A stretch of DNA of 64,000 nt from Acidobacteriota bacterium (GCA_017994815.1 JAGOJY010000009.1:56115-120114), one strand, 5' to 3'. Counted from the first letter of the stretch, positions 1 through 9,050 are shown. A program made the numbers and translations. The notes: generated by a model from the sequence alone, not told the origin.

Positions 1-912
1 CTCGGGATCGTGGACCGGCCCGACGGGCGGCTCAAGCAGCAGAAGCGGCCGGTGCCGTACCTCGGCGGGATCGCCGTCGCGCTCGGCGTGCTCGTGGCGC
101 TCGGCATCACCTACCGCTTCGAGCAGCAGCTCCTGGCGATCCTGCTCTCCGGCTCGATCGTGCTCGTGCTCGGTCTCGTGGACGACCTCGGCTCGCTCAG
201 CCCGCAGGCCAAGCTGGCCGGCCAGTTGCTCGCCACGCTGGCGCTGATCAAGGCCGGGGTGTTCATCAAGCTCGTCTTCCTGCCGTGGTGGGTGACGATC
301 CCGGCGACGATCCTGTGGATGCTGGCCGCGACCAACGCCTTCAACCTGATCGACGTCATGGACGGCCTGTCGAGCGGCGTCGGCGCCGTGGCGGCGCTGT
401 TCTTCGGCGCGATCGCCTTCGCCGCCGGGCTCGGACCGACGGCGTTCCTCGGCGCGGCCCTGGCCGGCGCGCTGCTCGGCTTCCGCCACTACAACGTCGA
501 GCCGGCGCGGATCTACCTCGGCGACACCGGCAGCCTGTTCAGCGGTTTCGTGCTCGGGGCCCTGGCGATCGTCAACCACTACACCGTCGTGCACCGGCTG
601 GCGGCGATCGTCCCGCTCTTGATCCTCGCGGTGCCGCTGTTCGACATGCTGTTCGTGATGTGGGTCCGCTGGCGCCGCGGGCTGCCGGTCATGCTCGGCA
701 GCCCCGACCACGTCGCGCTGCGGCTGCGCAAGTGGCGCCTGTCCACCCGCGCCACGGTGCGGGTCAACGTTGCCGTGGCGCTTTTGGCCGGCACCTCGGG
801 AATCCTGGTGATGGTTGCCCCGCTGCCGTGGGCGATCGGCGTGCTCGCGGTGCTGGCGTCCCTGGCCGTGATTGCCGCGGTCTGGCTGCGCACGATCGAC
901 ATGAGCCTCTGA
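1..912 (+). CDS. WecA/TagO/MraY-type undecaprenyl-phosphate sugar-1-phosphate transferase (5' truncated by window)
   Basis: Integral membrane enzyme that would move a sugar-1-phosphate from a UDP-sugar onto undecaprenyl phosphate, the first step of envelope polysaccharide or O-antigen synthesis. The frame is open from base 1, and the first residues (LGIVDRPDGR, then P-V-P-Y-L-G-G) are the family's conserved first cytoplasmic loop, so the true start lies upstream. A GTG at 10 is only the first in-window start codon. Visible motifs are NAFNLIDVMDGL (metal-binding Asp pair) and YLGDTGSLFSGF, plus about nine hydrophobic segments. The HxHH-like catalytic loop seen in WecA is not obvious; the corresponding loop reads G-S-P-D-H-V. 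The exact sugar specificity (WecA, TagO or WbpL type) cannot be told from sequence. Confidence 0.9.
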   Translation, partial: LGIVDRPDGRLKQQKRPVPYLGGIAVALGVLVALGITYRFEQQLLAILLSGSIVLVLGLVDDLGSLSPQAKLAGQLLATLALIKAGVFIKLVFLPWWVTIPATILWMLAATNAFNLIDVMDGLSSGVGAVAALFFGAIAFAAGLGPTAFLGAALAGALLGFRHYNVEPARIYLGDTGSLFSGFVLGALAIVNHYTVVHRLAAIVPLLILAVPLFDMLFVMWVRWRRGLPVMLGSPDHVALRLRKWRLSTRATVRVNVAVALLAGTSGILVMVAPLPWAIGVLAVLASLAVIAAVWLRTIDMSL

Positions 913-1116
913 TCCCTGTTTTTCCGTGATCGTGGCGTCGTCGCCGTGCAAGTGGAGGAACGCCGTCCCGTCGCGGCCGATCACGCGCGACCCGGCCGGG
1001 ACCGGCGCCCGCCCGACGTGACAGGACCGGTGTCCGGCCGTACTGTCGAACGTGGGCAGCGGCTCCCCCGAACTCAACGCGCGGGCGGGCATGGCCGCGA
1101 GCGAGGCAGCGCGACG

Positions 1117-1557
1117 ATGCAAGCGGAAACCGGTCGATCCCGCTGGGTGCTGTGGGCGCTGCTCGTCGGCTCCGTGCTCGTGGCGCCTTGGATCCTGTGG
1201 AACTGCGGGACGGGCGAGGCGTCGGCGGTCCCATGGCGGACCGACTTCGGCGCCGCGATCGACGAGGCGCGCGAAAGCGGCAAGCCGGTCCTGGTCGGCT
1301 TCACCGCCGCGTGGTGCCCGCCGTGCAAGGTCATGAAACGCGAGGTGTGGCCCGATCCGGACGTGGGCGCGGCGGCGGCCGGGTACGTTCCGGTGCTGAT
1401 CGACGTCGATGCGCCCGGGAATGCCGCGGTCACCCGCCGTTACGGCGTCCGCGGCATCCCGACGATCCTCATCCTCGATGCGGAGGGACGCGTCCTGCGC
1501 GAGGGCGGGTTCATGTCCCGGGCCGACATGATCGAGTTCCTCGCGAACGAAGCCTAG
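1117..1557 (+). CDS. Membrane-anchored thioredoxin-fold protein
   Basis: A 146-residue thiol-disulfide protein. An N-terminal hydrophobic segment (about residues 9-26, WVLWALLVGSVLVAPWIL) acts as a signal anchor or uncleaved signal. The thioredoxin fold follows with active site AAWCPPCK (about 67-74) and the cis-proline region YGVRGIPTILIL. It most resembles DsbD C-terminal/thioredoxin_7-type domains that reduce or oxidise exported proteins. I chose the ATG at 1117 because it sits just before the signal anchor with a GAGG upstream; the frame is open further 5' but that part is low-complexity Arg/Gly/Pro. It is monocistronic, between the sugar transferase and the lysine operon. The substrate is unknown. 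Confidence 0.82.
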   Translation: MQAETGRSRWVLWALLVGSVLVAPWILWNCGTGEASAVPWRTDFGAAIDEARESGKPVLVGFTAAWCPPCKVMKREVWPDPDVGAAAAGYVPVLIDVDAPGNAAVTRRYGVRGIPTILILDAEGRVLREGGFMSRADMIEFLANEA

Positions 1558-1577
1558 GTCGGGTCGTTTACCGGTCC

Positions 1578-1621
1578 CGCGATCGCAATTAATCGCGTCC
1601 GGCCCGGGGACGCGTTAGAAT
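1578..1621 (+). promoter_or_regulatory. Putative promoter/operator of the lysine-degradation operon
   Basis: An inverted repeat CGCGAT-N8-ATCGCG (1578-1597, AT-rich centre) lies just upstream of a TAGAAT -10-like hexamer at 1616-1621, about 65 bases before the ATG at 1687. No good -35 is visible at the expected distance. This local AT-rich patch in a GC-rich background is the only regulatory-looking sequence before the operon. Confidence 0.3.
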
Positions 1622-1686
1622 GCGCGCCGCACCTCCCCCTCCCGTGCTGCCGACCGCGTTTGTTTCCGCGGGGAGCCCCCGGCGGC

Positions 1687-3033
1687 ATGAGCCCGACCTC
1701 GAGAATCGGCATCCGCGCCGAAGACAAGAACATCTGGGAACGACGTGTCCCTCTGACCCCCCACGCCGTCATGGACCTGGCCGAGCACGGCGTCGAGGTC
1801 TGGGTCGAGCGCTTCCCGCGCCGGGCCTTCCTCGACGAGGACTACGAGGCGGCCGGGGCGCGCATGGTGGACGACGTCACGCCCTGCGAGCTGGTGCTCG
1901 GGATCAAGGAGATCCCGGTCGAGCACTTCCGGCGGGGCAGCGCGTACATGTTCTTCTCGCACACGATCAAGGGGCAGCCGCACAACATGCCGATGCTGCA
2001 GCGGCTGGTCGAGCTGGGCTGCACCTTGTTCGACTACGAGCTGGTGCGGGACGAGGCCGGGCGGCGCCTGATCTTCTTCGGTCGCTACGCCGGGCTGGCC
2101 GGGATGATCGACACGCTGTCGGTGCTCGGCCACCGGCTGGAGGCGCTCGGGATCGCCAGCCCGTTCTGCGAGGTCGACCAGACCCAGCTCTATGCCGGTC
2201 TCCCCGACGCGCGCGAGGCCGTTGGCCGGCTCGCCGCCCGGATCGCGGGCGAGGGCGTGCCGCTGCAACTCGCACCGCTGGTCGTCGGCTTCACCGGGTA
2301 CGGCAACGTCTCGTCGGGAGCGCAGGAGATCTTCGACCTCTTGCCGCACGTGACCGTCGCGCCGGCCGACCTGCCGGCCTTCGTCGCGCAGAACCCGCGG
2401 CTGACGAAGAAGCTGGTCAAAGTCGTCTACCACGAGTGCGACCTGGTGCAGCCGATCGAGGCCGGGCACCCCTTTGACCTGCAGGAGTACTTCGACCACC
2501 CGGAGCGCTACCACTCGACGTTCGATCCGCACCTGGATCTTCTGACCGTCATCGTGAACGGCATCTACTGGACCGAGCGCTACCCGCGCCTGGCCACGCG
2601 CGAGCAGCTCGCCGCCCGCTTCGCGGGCAACCGCCGGCCGCGCCTGCTCGTGGTGGGCGACATCTCCTGCGACGTGAACGGTTCTTTGGCGTGCACGGTC
2701 CGCGACACGGATCCCGGGCACCCCGCTTACGTGTACGACCCGCTCACGGGCGAGTCGCCAGCCGGGTTCGAGGGCCGTGGCGTGACCGTGATGGCGGTGT
2801 ACAACCTGCCGTGCGAGCTGCCGATGGAGGCGTCGGCGGCGTTCAGCACGGTGCTGGCCCCGTTCGTGCCGGCCCTGGCCGCCTGCGATCTCTCGGCGCC
2901 GTTCGCGTCGGCCGGGCTTCCGCCGGAACTCGAGCGCGCGACGATCCTCTGGCGCGGCGAGTTCACCCCCACCTACAGCTACATGCGCGAGTTCCTGCCC
3001 CGGGACATCCCGCGCGAGGAGACGATCCGATGA
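1687..3033 (+). CDS. Lysine-ketoglutarate reductase-type saccharopine dehydrogenase (LKR domain)
   Basis: A 448-residue protein matching the LKR half of eukaryotic alpha-aminoadipic semialdehyde synthase, which condenses lysine and 2-oxoglutarate to saccharopine with NADPH. The N-terminal alanine dehydrogenase/PNT-type domain starts IGIRAEDKNIWERRVPLTP. Other family stretches are MFFSHTIKGQ, LFDYELV, VGFTGYGNVSSGAQEIFDLL (Rossmann) and LLVVGDISCDVNGS. The ATG at 1687 has GGGGAG about 11 bases upstream; an in-frame TTG at 1660 is less likely. It overlaps the next gene by ATGA, so the two are translationally coupled. In animals the two activities are fused; here they are separate neighbouring genes. 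Lysine catabolism is the direct inference. Confidence 0.88.
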   Translation: MSPTSRIGIRAEDKNIWERRVPLTPHAVMDLAEHGVEVWVERFPRRAFLDEDYEAAGARMVDDVTPCELVLGIKEIPVEHFRRGSAYMFFSHTIKGQPHNMPMLQRLVELGCTLFDYELVRDEAGRRLIFFGRYAGLAGMIDTLSVLGHRLEALGIASPFCEVDQTQLYAGLPDAREAVGRLAARIAGEGVPLQLAPLVVGFTGYGNVSSGAQEIFDLLPHVTVAPADLPAFVAQNPRLTKKLVKVVYHECDLVQPIEAGHPFDLQEYFDHPERYHSTFDPHLDLLTVIVNGIYWTERYPRLATREQLAARFAGNRRPRLLVVGDISCDVNGSLACTVRDTDPGHPAYVYDPLTGESPAGFEGRGVTVMAVYNLPCELPMEASAAFSTVLAPFVPALAACDLSAPFASAGLPPELERATILWRGEFTPTYSYMREFLPRDIPREETIR

Positions 3034-4343
3034 AGCAGGTGCTGGTTCTCGGTGCGGGACTGGTCTCGCGCCCGCTCGTGCACTACCTGGCCGACCGCGA
3101 GAACATCGAGGTCACCGTCGCGACGCGCACGGTGAAGAAGGCCGAGGCGCTGGTCGAGGGCCGCCGCCGCGCCCGCGCCGTCGCGCTCAACGTGAGCGAC
3201 GACGCAGCGCTGCACCGGCTGATCGCCGAGCACGACATCGCGATCTCGCTGCTGCCGGCCACCGAGCACGTTCGCGTGGCGCGGCACTGCCTCGCGCTGG
3301 GCCGGCACATGGCCACGACTTCGTACATCAGCCCGGAGATGCGCGCGCTCGACGCCGAGGCCCGCGCCACGGGCCTGACCTTCCTCAACGAGTGCGGCGT
3401 CGATCCCGGCATCGACCACATGTCGGCGATGCGCGTGATCCACGCGGCGGAGCGCAAGGGCGGGAAGATCGTCGGCTTCCGCTCCTACTGCGGCGGGCTG
3501 CCGGCCCCCGAGGCCAACACGAACCCGATCGGCTACAAGTTCTCGTGGGCCCCGCGCGGCGTGCTGGTCGCGGCGACCAACCCGGCGCGGTACCTCGCGA
3601 ATGGCGAAGTGGTGGACATCCCGGGGGACGAACTGTTTGCCTCGCCGGAGACGGTCAGCGTGCCCGGCGCGGGGACGTTCGAGGGTTACCCGAACCGCGA
3701 CAGCATCAGCTACATCGACATGTACGGCCTGAAGGACGTGCGCACGATGTTCCGGGGGACGCTGCGCAATGTCGGGCACTGCGCGTGCTGGTACCGCTGG
3801 GTCAAGCTCGACCTGTTCGCCCGCGAGCCGCGCTTCGACCTCAAGGGCATGACCAAGGCCGGGTTCCTGCGCAGCTTCGTGCCGAACCGCGGCGCCGACC
3901 TGAAGAAGGCGCTGGCCGAGCGGATGGGCGTCGCGACGGACCACCGCGCCGTCACCAACCTCGAGTGGCTCGGGCTGTTCGAGGAGGCACCGCTGCCGAT
4001 CGCAGAGGGCGGCAACGTGGACGTGATGGCGGCCGCGATGCTGGAGAAGTGCCCGTTCGCGCCCGGCGAGCGCGACATGCTGGTGATGCAGCACGAGTTC
4101 ACGATCGAGTACCCGTCTCGCACCGAGAAAAGCCTGGCGACGCTGGTCGACTTCGGCATCCCCGGCGGCGACAGCTCGATGGCGCGGACGGTGTCGCTGC
4201 CGGTCGCGATCGCGGCGCGCATGATCGTGGACGGGCAGATCTCCCGGCGCGGCGTGGTGGCGCCGGTGACGCCGGACCTCTACGACCCGATCCTCGACCA
4301 ACTCGAAACGCTCGGCATCTCGGTCAAGGAATCCGCAGCGTAG
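3030..4343 (+). CDS. Saccharopine dehydrogenase (SDH half, L-glutamate-forming type)
   Basis: A 437-residue second enzyme of the saccharopine route, cleaving saccharopine to glutamate and 2-aminoadipate semialdehyde. The N-terminal Rossmann fold has the glycine motif VLVLGAGLVSRPLVHYL (residues 4-20). The family's catalytic-domain signatures NECGVDPGIDHMSAM, FRSYCGGLPAPEANTNP and YKFSWAPRGVL follow, and the C-terminal part YPSRTEKSLATLVDFG resembles animal AASS. The start overlaps the upstream stop (ATGA). The gene is convergent with the CHAT-protein gene; a hairpin lies between them. Function is confident by family and by pairing with the LKR gene. Direction (catabolic rather than AAA biosynthesis) is inferred from the AASS-like pairing. 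Confidence 0.88.
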   Translation: MKQVLVLGAGLVSRPLVHYLADRENIEVTVATRTVKKAEALVEGRRRARAVALNVSDDAALHRLIAEHDIAISLLPATEHVRVARHCLALGRHMATTSYISPEMRALDAEARATGLTFLNECGVDPGIDHMSAMRVIHAAERKGGKIVGFRSYCGGLPAPEANTNPIGYKFSWAPRGVLVAATNPARYLANGEVVDIPGDELFASPETVSVPGAGTFEGYPNRDSISYIDMYGLKDVRTMFRGTLRNVGHCACWYRWVKLDLFAREPRFDLKGMTKAGFLRSFVPNRGADLKKALAERMGVATDHRAVTNLEWLGLFEEAPLPIAEGGNVDVMAAAMLEKCPFAPGERDMLVMQHEFTIEYPSRTEKSLATLVDFGIPGGDSSMARTVSLPVAIAARMIVDGQISRRGVVAPVTPDLYDPILDQLETLGISVKESAA

Positions 4344-4397
4344 GCCCGGCACGAGGCACGGTCCGCGCCGCGTGGACCGCATCGCCGCCGCATGGCC

Positions 4398-4416
4398 GGG
4401 CCGCCTGCGGCGGCCC
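4398..4416. terminator. GC-rich hairpin between convergent genes
   Basis: Perfect 8-bp stem GGGCCGCC/GGCGGCCC around a TGC loop, located between the ends of two converging genes. There is no U tract, so it may be a bidirectional terminator of a high-GC type or a repeated palindrome. Similar hairpins occur at 12362 and 50378, also between converging genes. Confidence 0.45.
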
Positions 4417-4427
4417 GTACGGTGGGC

Positions 4428-6233
4428 CTACTGCGCCTGGCCCTGGATCAGCCCGTTGGGCGTGCTGCAGTAGCAGATCGTGCCGACGGCCGCCGGCTGG
4501 AACAAGGTGCAGTTGCCGTAGGGCGTCACGCAGGTCGATGTCATCTGCGGCGGGGGCTGCTGCTGCGCGTACTCCTGCGGCGGGGGGGCCGCCGGCTGCG
4601 CGAACGTCTGCTCGGCCACCTGCCTGCCGGCGTTGTCGAGTTCGTTCACCAGCGCCGCGAGCCCGATCAAGATCGCCAGCACGAGGAAGCCCAGAAATCC
4701 GAGCACGATCATGATCCGCAGGCCCCAGCGCGCCGTTCTGCGCGGCGGCACTTGCTCGACGGCCCCCGGGTCCTGCCCCAGCGCGCGGATCGGTGTGCGC
4801 GCGCCGACCGCTTCGCGACGCGGCCGCTCGCGGTCCTCGCGCTCGCGGCGCGCCCGCTCCTCGCGCTGGCGCTCTTCGAAGTCCGCGCGCTCGCGGCGCA
4901 GCCGCTCCTCGGCCTCGCGTCGCTCGCGGTCTTCCGCCTCCCGCCGGCGGCGCTCGAACTCCTCGCGCTCGCGGCGCAGCCGGTCCTCGGCCTCGCGCCG
5001 CTCGCGCTGCTCGTCCTCGGCGCGCTGGCGCTCGGCGGCCTCGGCCGCAGCGGCCGCGGACTGGCGCGCCCGCGCCTCTTCGTCCCGGCGCCGCGCCTGC
5101 TCGACGCGTGCCGCGGCCTCCGCCTCCGGCACGCGCGCGATCTCGAAGATGACGCCGTCCGGGGCGCGCATGTACAGGACCGGCGTGCCCCACTCGATGT
5201 CGTTTCCCTGCGCGAAGACGCACTTGCGGGCCTCGGCCAGCGCGGTGTCGACCGGGCAGCCGTCGGCCAGCGCGCGGTAGAACTCGTGTGCCAGCTCGAT
5301 CGCGGCCTCGTCGGTGATCTCGAACTGCATGGCGATCACGGCCGGGATGCCCTGCTGGACCAGGCACTGCGCCGCCCCGGCGAAGATGTCGGCGCGCGAC
5401 GTGCGTGCACCCTCGCAGGCATTGAGCACGGCCAGGCGCAGGGTGGATTCGTCGTAGAGCAGGGCACCGAGGTACTGCGCGCCGACTTGCCGGCCCTTGC
5501 GCGAGCCGTCCTCCAGGATCAACACTCCCTCGTCGCTCCTGGTGTCGAACCCGCCGTGACCGACGAAGTGGAAGATGTGGTACTCCTCCTGCCTCAGCCG
5601 CCGCTGGAGCTGCACCAGCGTCGGCGGGTCGATGCGTTCCAGCTCGATCAGTCCGCGGCCCTGGAGGTCGGAGACCGCGTCGTTCAGCTTCGCCCATTCC
5701 GCGTCCACGTCCAGCGACGGGTAGTCGGTCGGGCTGCAGATCACGGCGGCGACGCGCAGCGGCGGGCGCACGGCGATCGGCCGGATCGGTTCCGGCAGGC
5801 CGACGTAGCGCACCAGCGGCGTCTTCCCCGAGAGCGCCAGGAAGCGGTTCAGCGCGGGGTTGTACAGGTACTCCCACGGGATGTCGGCCAGCTCCGGCGC
5901 CTGGTCCAGGTGCAACCGCAGGCGCAGCCCGAGCCCGCGGGCGTCGGCGTCGAACAGCGCCGCGTGCAGGCAGCCGCCGACATCGCCCGAGAACACCGAG
6001 CGGAACAGCCGGCCGCCGAAGTCCTTGGCCGCCTCCATCGCCGGGCTCTCGATCCGGCGCACGCCACGCCGCGTGCGGCCCATCTTGAGCACGAAGTTCT
6101 CCAGCTCCGTGTCGTTGAACGGGAGCTGGAACACCACGGATCCCTGGCCGGTGGGGGAGCCGATCACCCTTGCGCAGTAACCTCCGGCCGTCTTCTCGAG
6201 CTGGAGGTCGAAGTCGGCGTAGCGTGCAGACAT
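4428..6233 (-). CDS. CHAT-domain (caspase-like) protease with coiled coil, TM helix and Cys-rich tail
   Basis: A 601-residue protein. Residues 1-150 are the CHAT-associated N-terminal region (ADIPWEYLYNP). Residues 150-360 are the CHAT peptidase domain with putative catalytic His226 in HFVGHGGFD and Cys273 in NACEGART, the dyad of the caspase/separase clan. Residues 365-475 are an Arg/Glu-rich charged coiled coil. A single hydrophobic helix lies at about 506-529. The last about 35 residues form a motif C-x5-G-x-C-x8-G-x2-C-x-C that would lie on the far side of the membrane. The ATG at 6233 has GGAG eight bases upstream. It is the last gene of a minus-strand set of three with two-TM and second CHAT genes. 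CHAT proteins are known to be proteases cut loose by partner sensors; the substrate here is unknown. Confidence 0.85.
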   Translation of the reverse strand: MSARYADFDLQLEKTAGGYCARVIGSPTGQGSVVFQLPFNDTELENFVLKMGRTRRGVRRIESPAMEAAKDFGGRLFRSVFSGDVGGCLHAALFDADARGLGLRLRLHLDQAPELADIPWEYLYNPALNRFLALSGKTPLVRYVGLPEPIRPIAVRPPLRVAAVICSPTDYPSLDVDAEWAKLNDAVSDLQGRGLIELERIDPPTLVQLQRRLRQEEYHIFHFVGHGGFDTRSDEGVLILEDGSRKGRQVGAQYLGALLYDESTLRLAVLNACEGARTSRADIFAGAAQCLVQQGIPAVIAMQFEITDEAAIELAHEFYRALADGCPVDTALAEARKCVFAQGNDIEWGTPVLYMRAPDGVIFEIARVPEAEAAARVEQARRRDEEARARQSAAAAAEAAERQRAEDEQRERREAEDRLRREREEFERRRREAEDRERREAEERLRRERADFEERQREERARREREDRERPRREAVGARTPIRALGQDPGAVEQVPPRRTARWGLRIMIVLGFLGFLVLAILIGLAALVNELDNAGRQVAEQTFAQPAAPPPQEYAQQQPPPQMTSTCVTPYGNCTLFQPAAVGTICYCSTPNGLIQGQAQ

Positions 6234-6259
6234 GGTGAGCTCTCCGCGCCGCCACCCGC

Positions 6260-6766
6260 TCAGGTGAGCAGCCGCTGCGCCCGCGCCAGTGCGACCTGCA
6301 GCGCGAGCCGGGTCTCGTCGTCGCGCCCCGTCCCGGGCTCGCCGCCCAGCGTCCGCGACGCAGGCGGGGCCTGGTTCATCATGTCGCTGGCGGCGGTGGA
6401 CACGTCCTCCAGCGTCGAGCGCATCTCGTTCCACTGCGAGCGTGCGGCCTGCGCGTCGGTCTCGGCGCGCCGCCGCGCCTCGAGCGACTCGGAGGCGGTG
6501 CGGCTGGCGATCTCCGCCGTGCGCTCGGCGTGCTCGGCCCGCGCCTCGGTCGTCGTGCGGTTGAAGTAGTAGCCCAGCACGAGGCCCAGCACCGGGTTGA
6601 CGATCAGCAGCAGGTCCTTGACCCGCGCGAAGCTCTCCGGCGTATCGACGTAGCCCAGCGCGATGATCACCAGGGACAGCGAGCCGACGACCACCAGCGC
6701 CGCCAGCCCGGCGGTGACGTACTCGCGCAGGCGCGTGAGGCGCGCGCCCTGCGGCTGCTCAGGCAT
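6260..6766 (-). CDS. Small two-TM membrane protein of the CHAT cluster
   Basis: A 168-residue protein with two hydrophobic segments (about 18-39 and 51-67, VKDLLLIVNPVLGLVLGYYF) followed by a charged helical tail with Ala/Arg/Glu-rich coiled-coil character. No enzyme motif is visible. The start overlaps the end of the upstream CHAT gene by eight bases and it is followed 26 bases later by the second CHAT gene, so it is almost certainly co-transcribed with both. By position it may be a membrane anchor or sensor partner. It could equally be a holin-like or scaffold protein; no family was recognised. Confidence 0.75.
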   Translation of the reverse strand: MPEQPQGARLTRLREYVTAGLAALVVVGSLSLVIIALGYVDTPESFARVKDLLLIVNPVLGLVLGYYFNRTTTEARAEHAERTAEIASRTASESLEARRRAETDAQAARSQWNEMRSTLEDVSTAASDMMNQAPPASRTLGGEPGTGRDDETRLALQVALARAQRLLT

Positions 6767-8801
6767 CGATCCGTCCCTCCTCGCGGACCGCGGCCGGCTC
6801 CGGCGCGCGGACGATCCGCGTTTCGGCATCGCAGTAGACCGCGTAGAGCAGTCCCAAAGGGTTGCCGTGCTCGAACAGGAACTCGCGCCGCAGCGCGAGG
6901 CATGCGCGGCCGAGTCCCTCGCCTGCCAGGAAGCGGTCGAAGAACGCCCGGGCCCACGCCGCGGCGAAGACAGCCGGGACGTCGCACTCCGTCCCGATCA
7001 CGCCCCGCGCGCCCTTGGCGACGAAGTACGGGACGAACCCGTCGTAGAACAAGGGCGAGAGACGGGCCGAGGCGCAGGCGTTGAGGAACACCAACGGGCT
7101 GCCGGCGAACGGCTCGCTCGCCGGGGCGAGGAGGTTCAGGTCTTCGAGGGTCAGCCGCTCGCGGCCGGTGAGCACGAGCGAGGACGCGTCCGGCCCCCCC
7201 GGGTCGGTCAGGTCGCGCGACTCGGCGTGGCAGAAGAAGTACTCGATCTGCGCGTCGTTGCCGGCGGCCCGCGCCAGCGCACCCGAGACGTCGTCGCGGG
7301 TCCGCCGCACGCTCACGCGCGCGCGACCCGCGCGCGCGAGATCGTCCCAGTAGCCGAGCTGCGGGCCGACCAGCGGCAGCCGCATCTCGGCGTCGAGGTC
7401 GGCGTTGACGTTGAGCCCGACCGACAGCGCGGGCGCGGCCGCGATCTCGCCGTCCAGCACGTGCATGTCCTGCTGCAGCGGGATCTGCTCGACGACGTGG
7501 CCGAGGCCGAGGAACAGCTCGGGGTCGACGCGCGCCGGGTCGAAGCGCTCGGCGAGGTACAGCAGGCCCCACGGCACCGGGAAGCGTTGCGCGAACACCT
7601 GCAGGCGCAGCGGCCCGCGCGCCGCCGCGGCGCGCAGCCGGTCGCCCAAGAGCCGCAGGTCGCTCCCGCCGCCCGGGGGCGCGAACACCTGCTGGAACAG
7701 GCGGAACCCGGCGCGCGCGAGCGCCGCCAGGGCGGCGTCGCGCGCCGCGGCGGGGATCGCCAGCGCGTCCTGGAACACGTGCGCGCCGGTGTGCACCGCG
7801 TGCACGACCTCGTGCAGCGCGGCCCGCGCCTGCTCGACGATCCGCCCGAGCTGCGGGAACGTCAGCGGCACCGTCGCGCTCGCGGCGACCGGCCCGGCCA
7901 AGATCATGCGGTACGAGGAGCCTTCGTCGAGGATCGTCAGGCCGAGTTCGCGCGGCGCGAGGGCGAAGGCGTCCTCCACCGCGCGGCCGAGCCGCCGGAG
8001 CGCGGTCCGGCCAGCCGCGCCGACCTGCAGTTCGAGCGTGACGACCTGGACGAGGTTGCCCGCGCGGAGGAACACCGCGTGGAGCAGCACGGGCCCCTCG
8101 CGCCGGGGCACGATGCCGAAGCGGGCCCGGTCCGGCGACGGGCCGCTGCGCGGGACCTCGAGCCGCTGCGGGCCGCCCTCGATCTCGACGTGCTCGCCCG
8201 CGAGCAGGACGTCGAGCGCGATCGTGTCCTGCCCAGGCGCGGGGCGCGCGCGGAACTCCGCGCCGCGCACCAGCGAGCCGGCGCGCTCCTCGACGTCCAC
8301 GTCGAACGTCAGCTCGTAGCGCCGGCCCACGGCGAGCGGCGCCCCGGGGGCGATCCCCTCGATCTCGGCGTTGATCCAGCGCGCCTTCCCGGTCCCCGGG
8401 GCCTGGGGCTCGGGCGGCGCGGGCGCGGCGGGGGCGTCCGGCAGGCGCTCGAGCGAGCGGCGCCGCGGAAACAGGATGCCGCGCACCGTCGCGCGCTCGA
8501 GCACGACGACCGGTTGCCCCCGGGCTCCCGCCCGGGCGAGCGCCGGGTCCGCGTCCACGGTCGCGACCACGAAGCGCCGGCAGTCGAACAGGTCCGAGAG
8601 CCGGGCGTCGCCGTCGTGCGGCCGGTCCGGCTCGAGGATCGCCCGCAGTTCCAGGAGGGCGTAACGGCCGTCCCCGAGGTCCACGACGACGAGCAGGTCC
8701 GGGTCGTTGCGCGCGCGCGCCACGCGGCGCAACTCGCCGATGGTCGTGGCCGGATTGACCACCACGAAGTTCGACCGCAGGTCCCCGGGCAGCCGCGGCA
8801 T
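6759..8801 (-). CDS. CHAT-domain (caspase-like) protein, large soluble type
   Basis: A 680-residue protein without TM segments. Residues 1-115 form an alpha/beta region (VVVNPATTIGELRRV...) reminiscent of small regulatory domains. Residues 140-265 are beta-rich and Ig-like. The C-terminal 300 residues are a CHAT peptidase: putative catalytic His525 in YFFCHAESRD and Cys576 in VFLNACASARL, followed by GARGVIGTECDVP and a helix that is usual in the family. ATG at 8801 is preferred over an in-frame GTG at 8837 because of GGGGGAG seven bases upstream. It overlaps the two-TM gene, placing it first in the operon. Having two CHAT proteins of different architecture in one operon suggests division into membrane-bound and cytosolic proteases. 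Confidence 0.82.
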   Translation of the reverse strand: MPRLPGDLRSNFVVVNPATTIGELRRVARARNDPDLLVVVDLGDGRYALLELRAILEPDRPHDGDARLSDLFDCRRFVVATVDADPALARAGARGQPVVVLERATVRGILFPRRRSLERLPDAPAAPAPPEPQAPGTGKARWINAEIEGIAPGAPLAVGRRYELTFDVDVEERAGSLVRGAEFRARPAPGQDTIALDVLLAGEHVEIEGGPQRLEVPRSGPSPDRARFGIVPRREGPVLLHAVFLRAGNLVQVVTLELQVGAAGRTALRRLGRAVEDAFALAPRELGLTILDEGSSYRMILAGPVAASATVPLTFPQLGRIVEQARAALHEVVHAVHTGAHVFQDALAIPAAARDAALAALARAGFRLFQQVFAPPGGGSDLRLLGDRLRAAAARGPLRLQVFAQRFPVPWGLLYLAERFDPARVDPELFLGLGHVVEQIPLQQDMHVLDGEIAAAPALSVGLNVNADLDAEMRLPLVGPQLGYWDDLARAGRARVSVRRTRDDVSGALARAAGNDAQIEYFFCHAESRDLTDPGGPDASSLVLTGRERLTLEDLNLLAPASEPFAGSPLVFLNACASARLSPLFYDGFVPYFVAKGARGVIGTECDVPAVFAAAWARAFFDRFLAGEGLGRACLALRREFLFEHGNPLGLLYAVYCDAETRIVRAPEPAAVREEGRIDA

Positions 8802-8870
8802 GGGGACGCTCCCCCGCGTCCGGCCGGCGGCGGGCACCGTCAGCCATGGACTAACTGGACTCGGCTGGAG

Positions 8871-8876
8871 ATTATA
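8871..8876 (-). promoter_or_regulatory. TATAAT -10 box of the CHAT operon
   Basis: Consensus TATAAT on the minus strand 70 bases upstream of the CHAT gene start at 8801. It stands out in the GC-rich divergent region. No convincing -35 hexamer was found at 16-18 bp. Confidence 0.4.
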
Positions 8877-8954
8877 TGCAGGACGTTCGCGTCCGGGCGG
8901 TGTTTACCTTTTCGTTCGCATTCGCCCGCGCGGGTCGTCCCGGACCCGTTCCGA

Positions 8955-8984
8955 TTGACGCGAGAGACCCTGTTGCCGTATACG
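8955..8984 (+). promoter_or_regulatory. Putative housekeeping promoter of the zincin gene
   Basis: TTGACG at 8955-8960, an 18-bp spacer and TATACG at 8979-8984 make a good sigma-70-type promoter about 65 bases ahead of the ATG at 9051. Together with the TATAAT on the other strand it makes 8802-9050 a divergent control region for the two halves of the protease island. Confidence 0.5.
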
Positions 8985-9050
8985 AGGCCCTCGCTGTCAG
9001 TAAGTCGCGCCGGCCCGGCGCGCGGCGTCGTCCGACATTCGGAGCCGGCC

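Noticed and set aside
6663..9050. Long open plus-strand frame running into the zincin gene
   Set aside because: It is antisense to the CHAT genes, Arg-rich and without motifs. High GC keeps the complementary frame open. The zincin starts at the ATG 9051.
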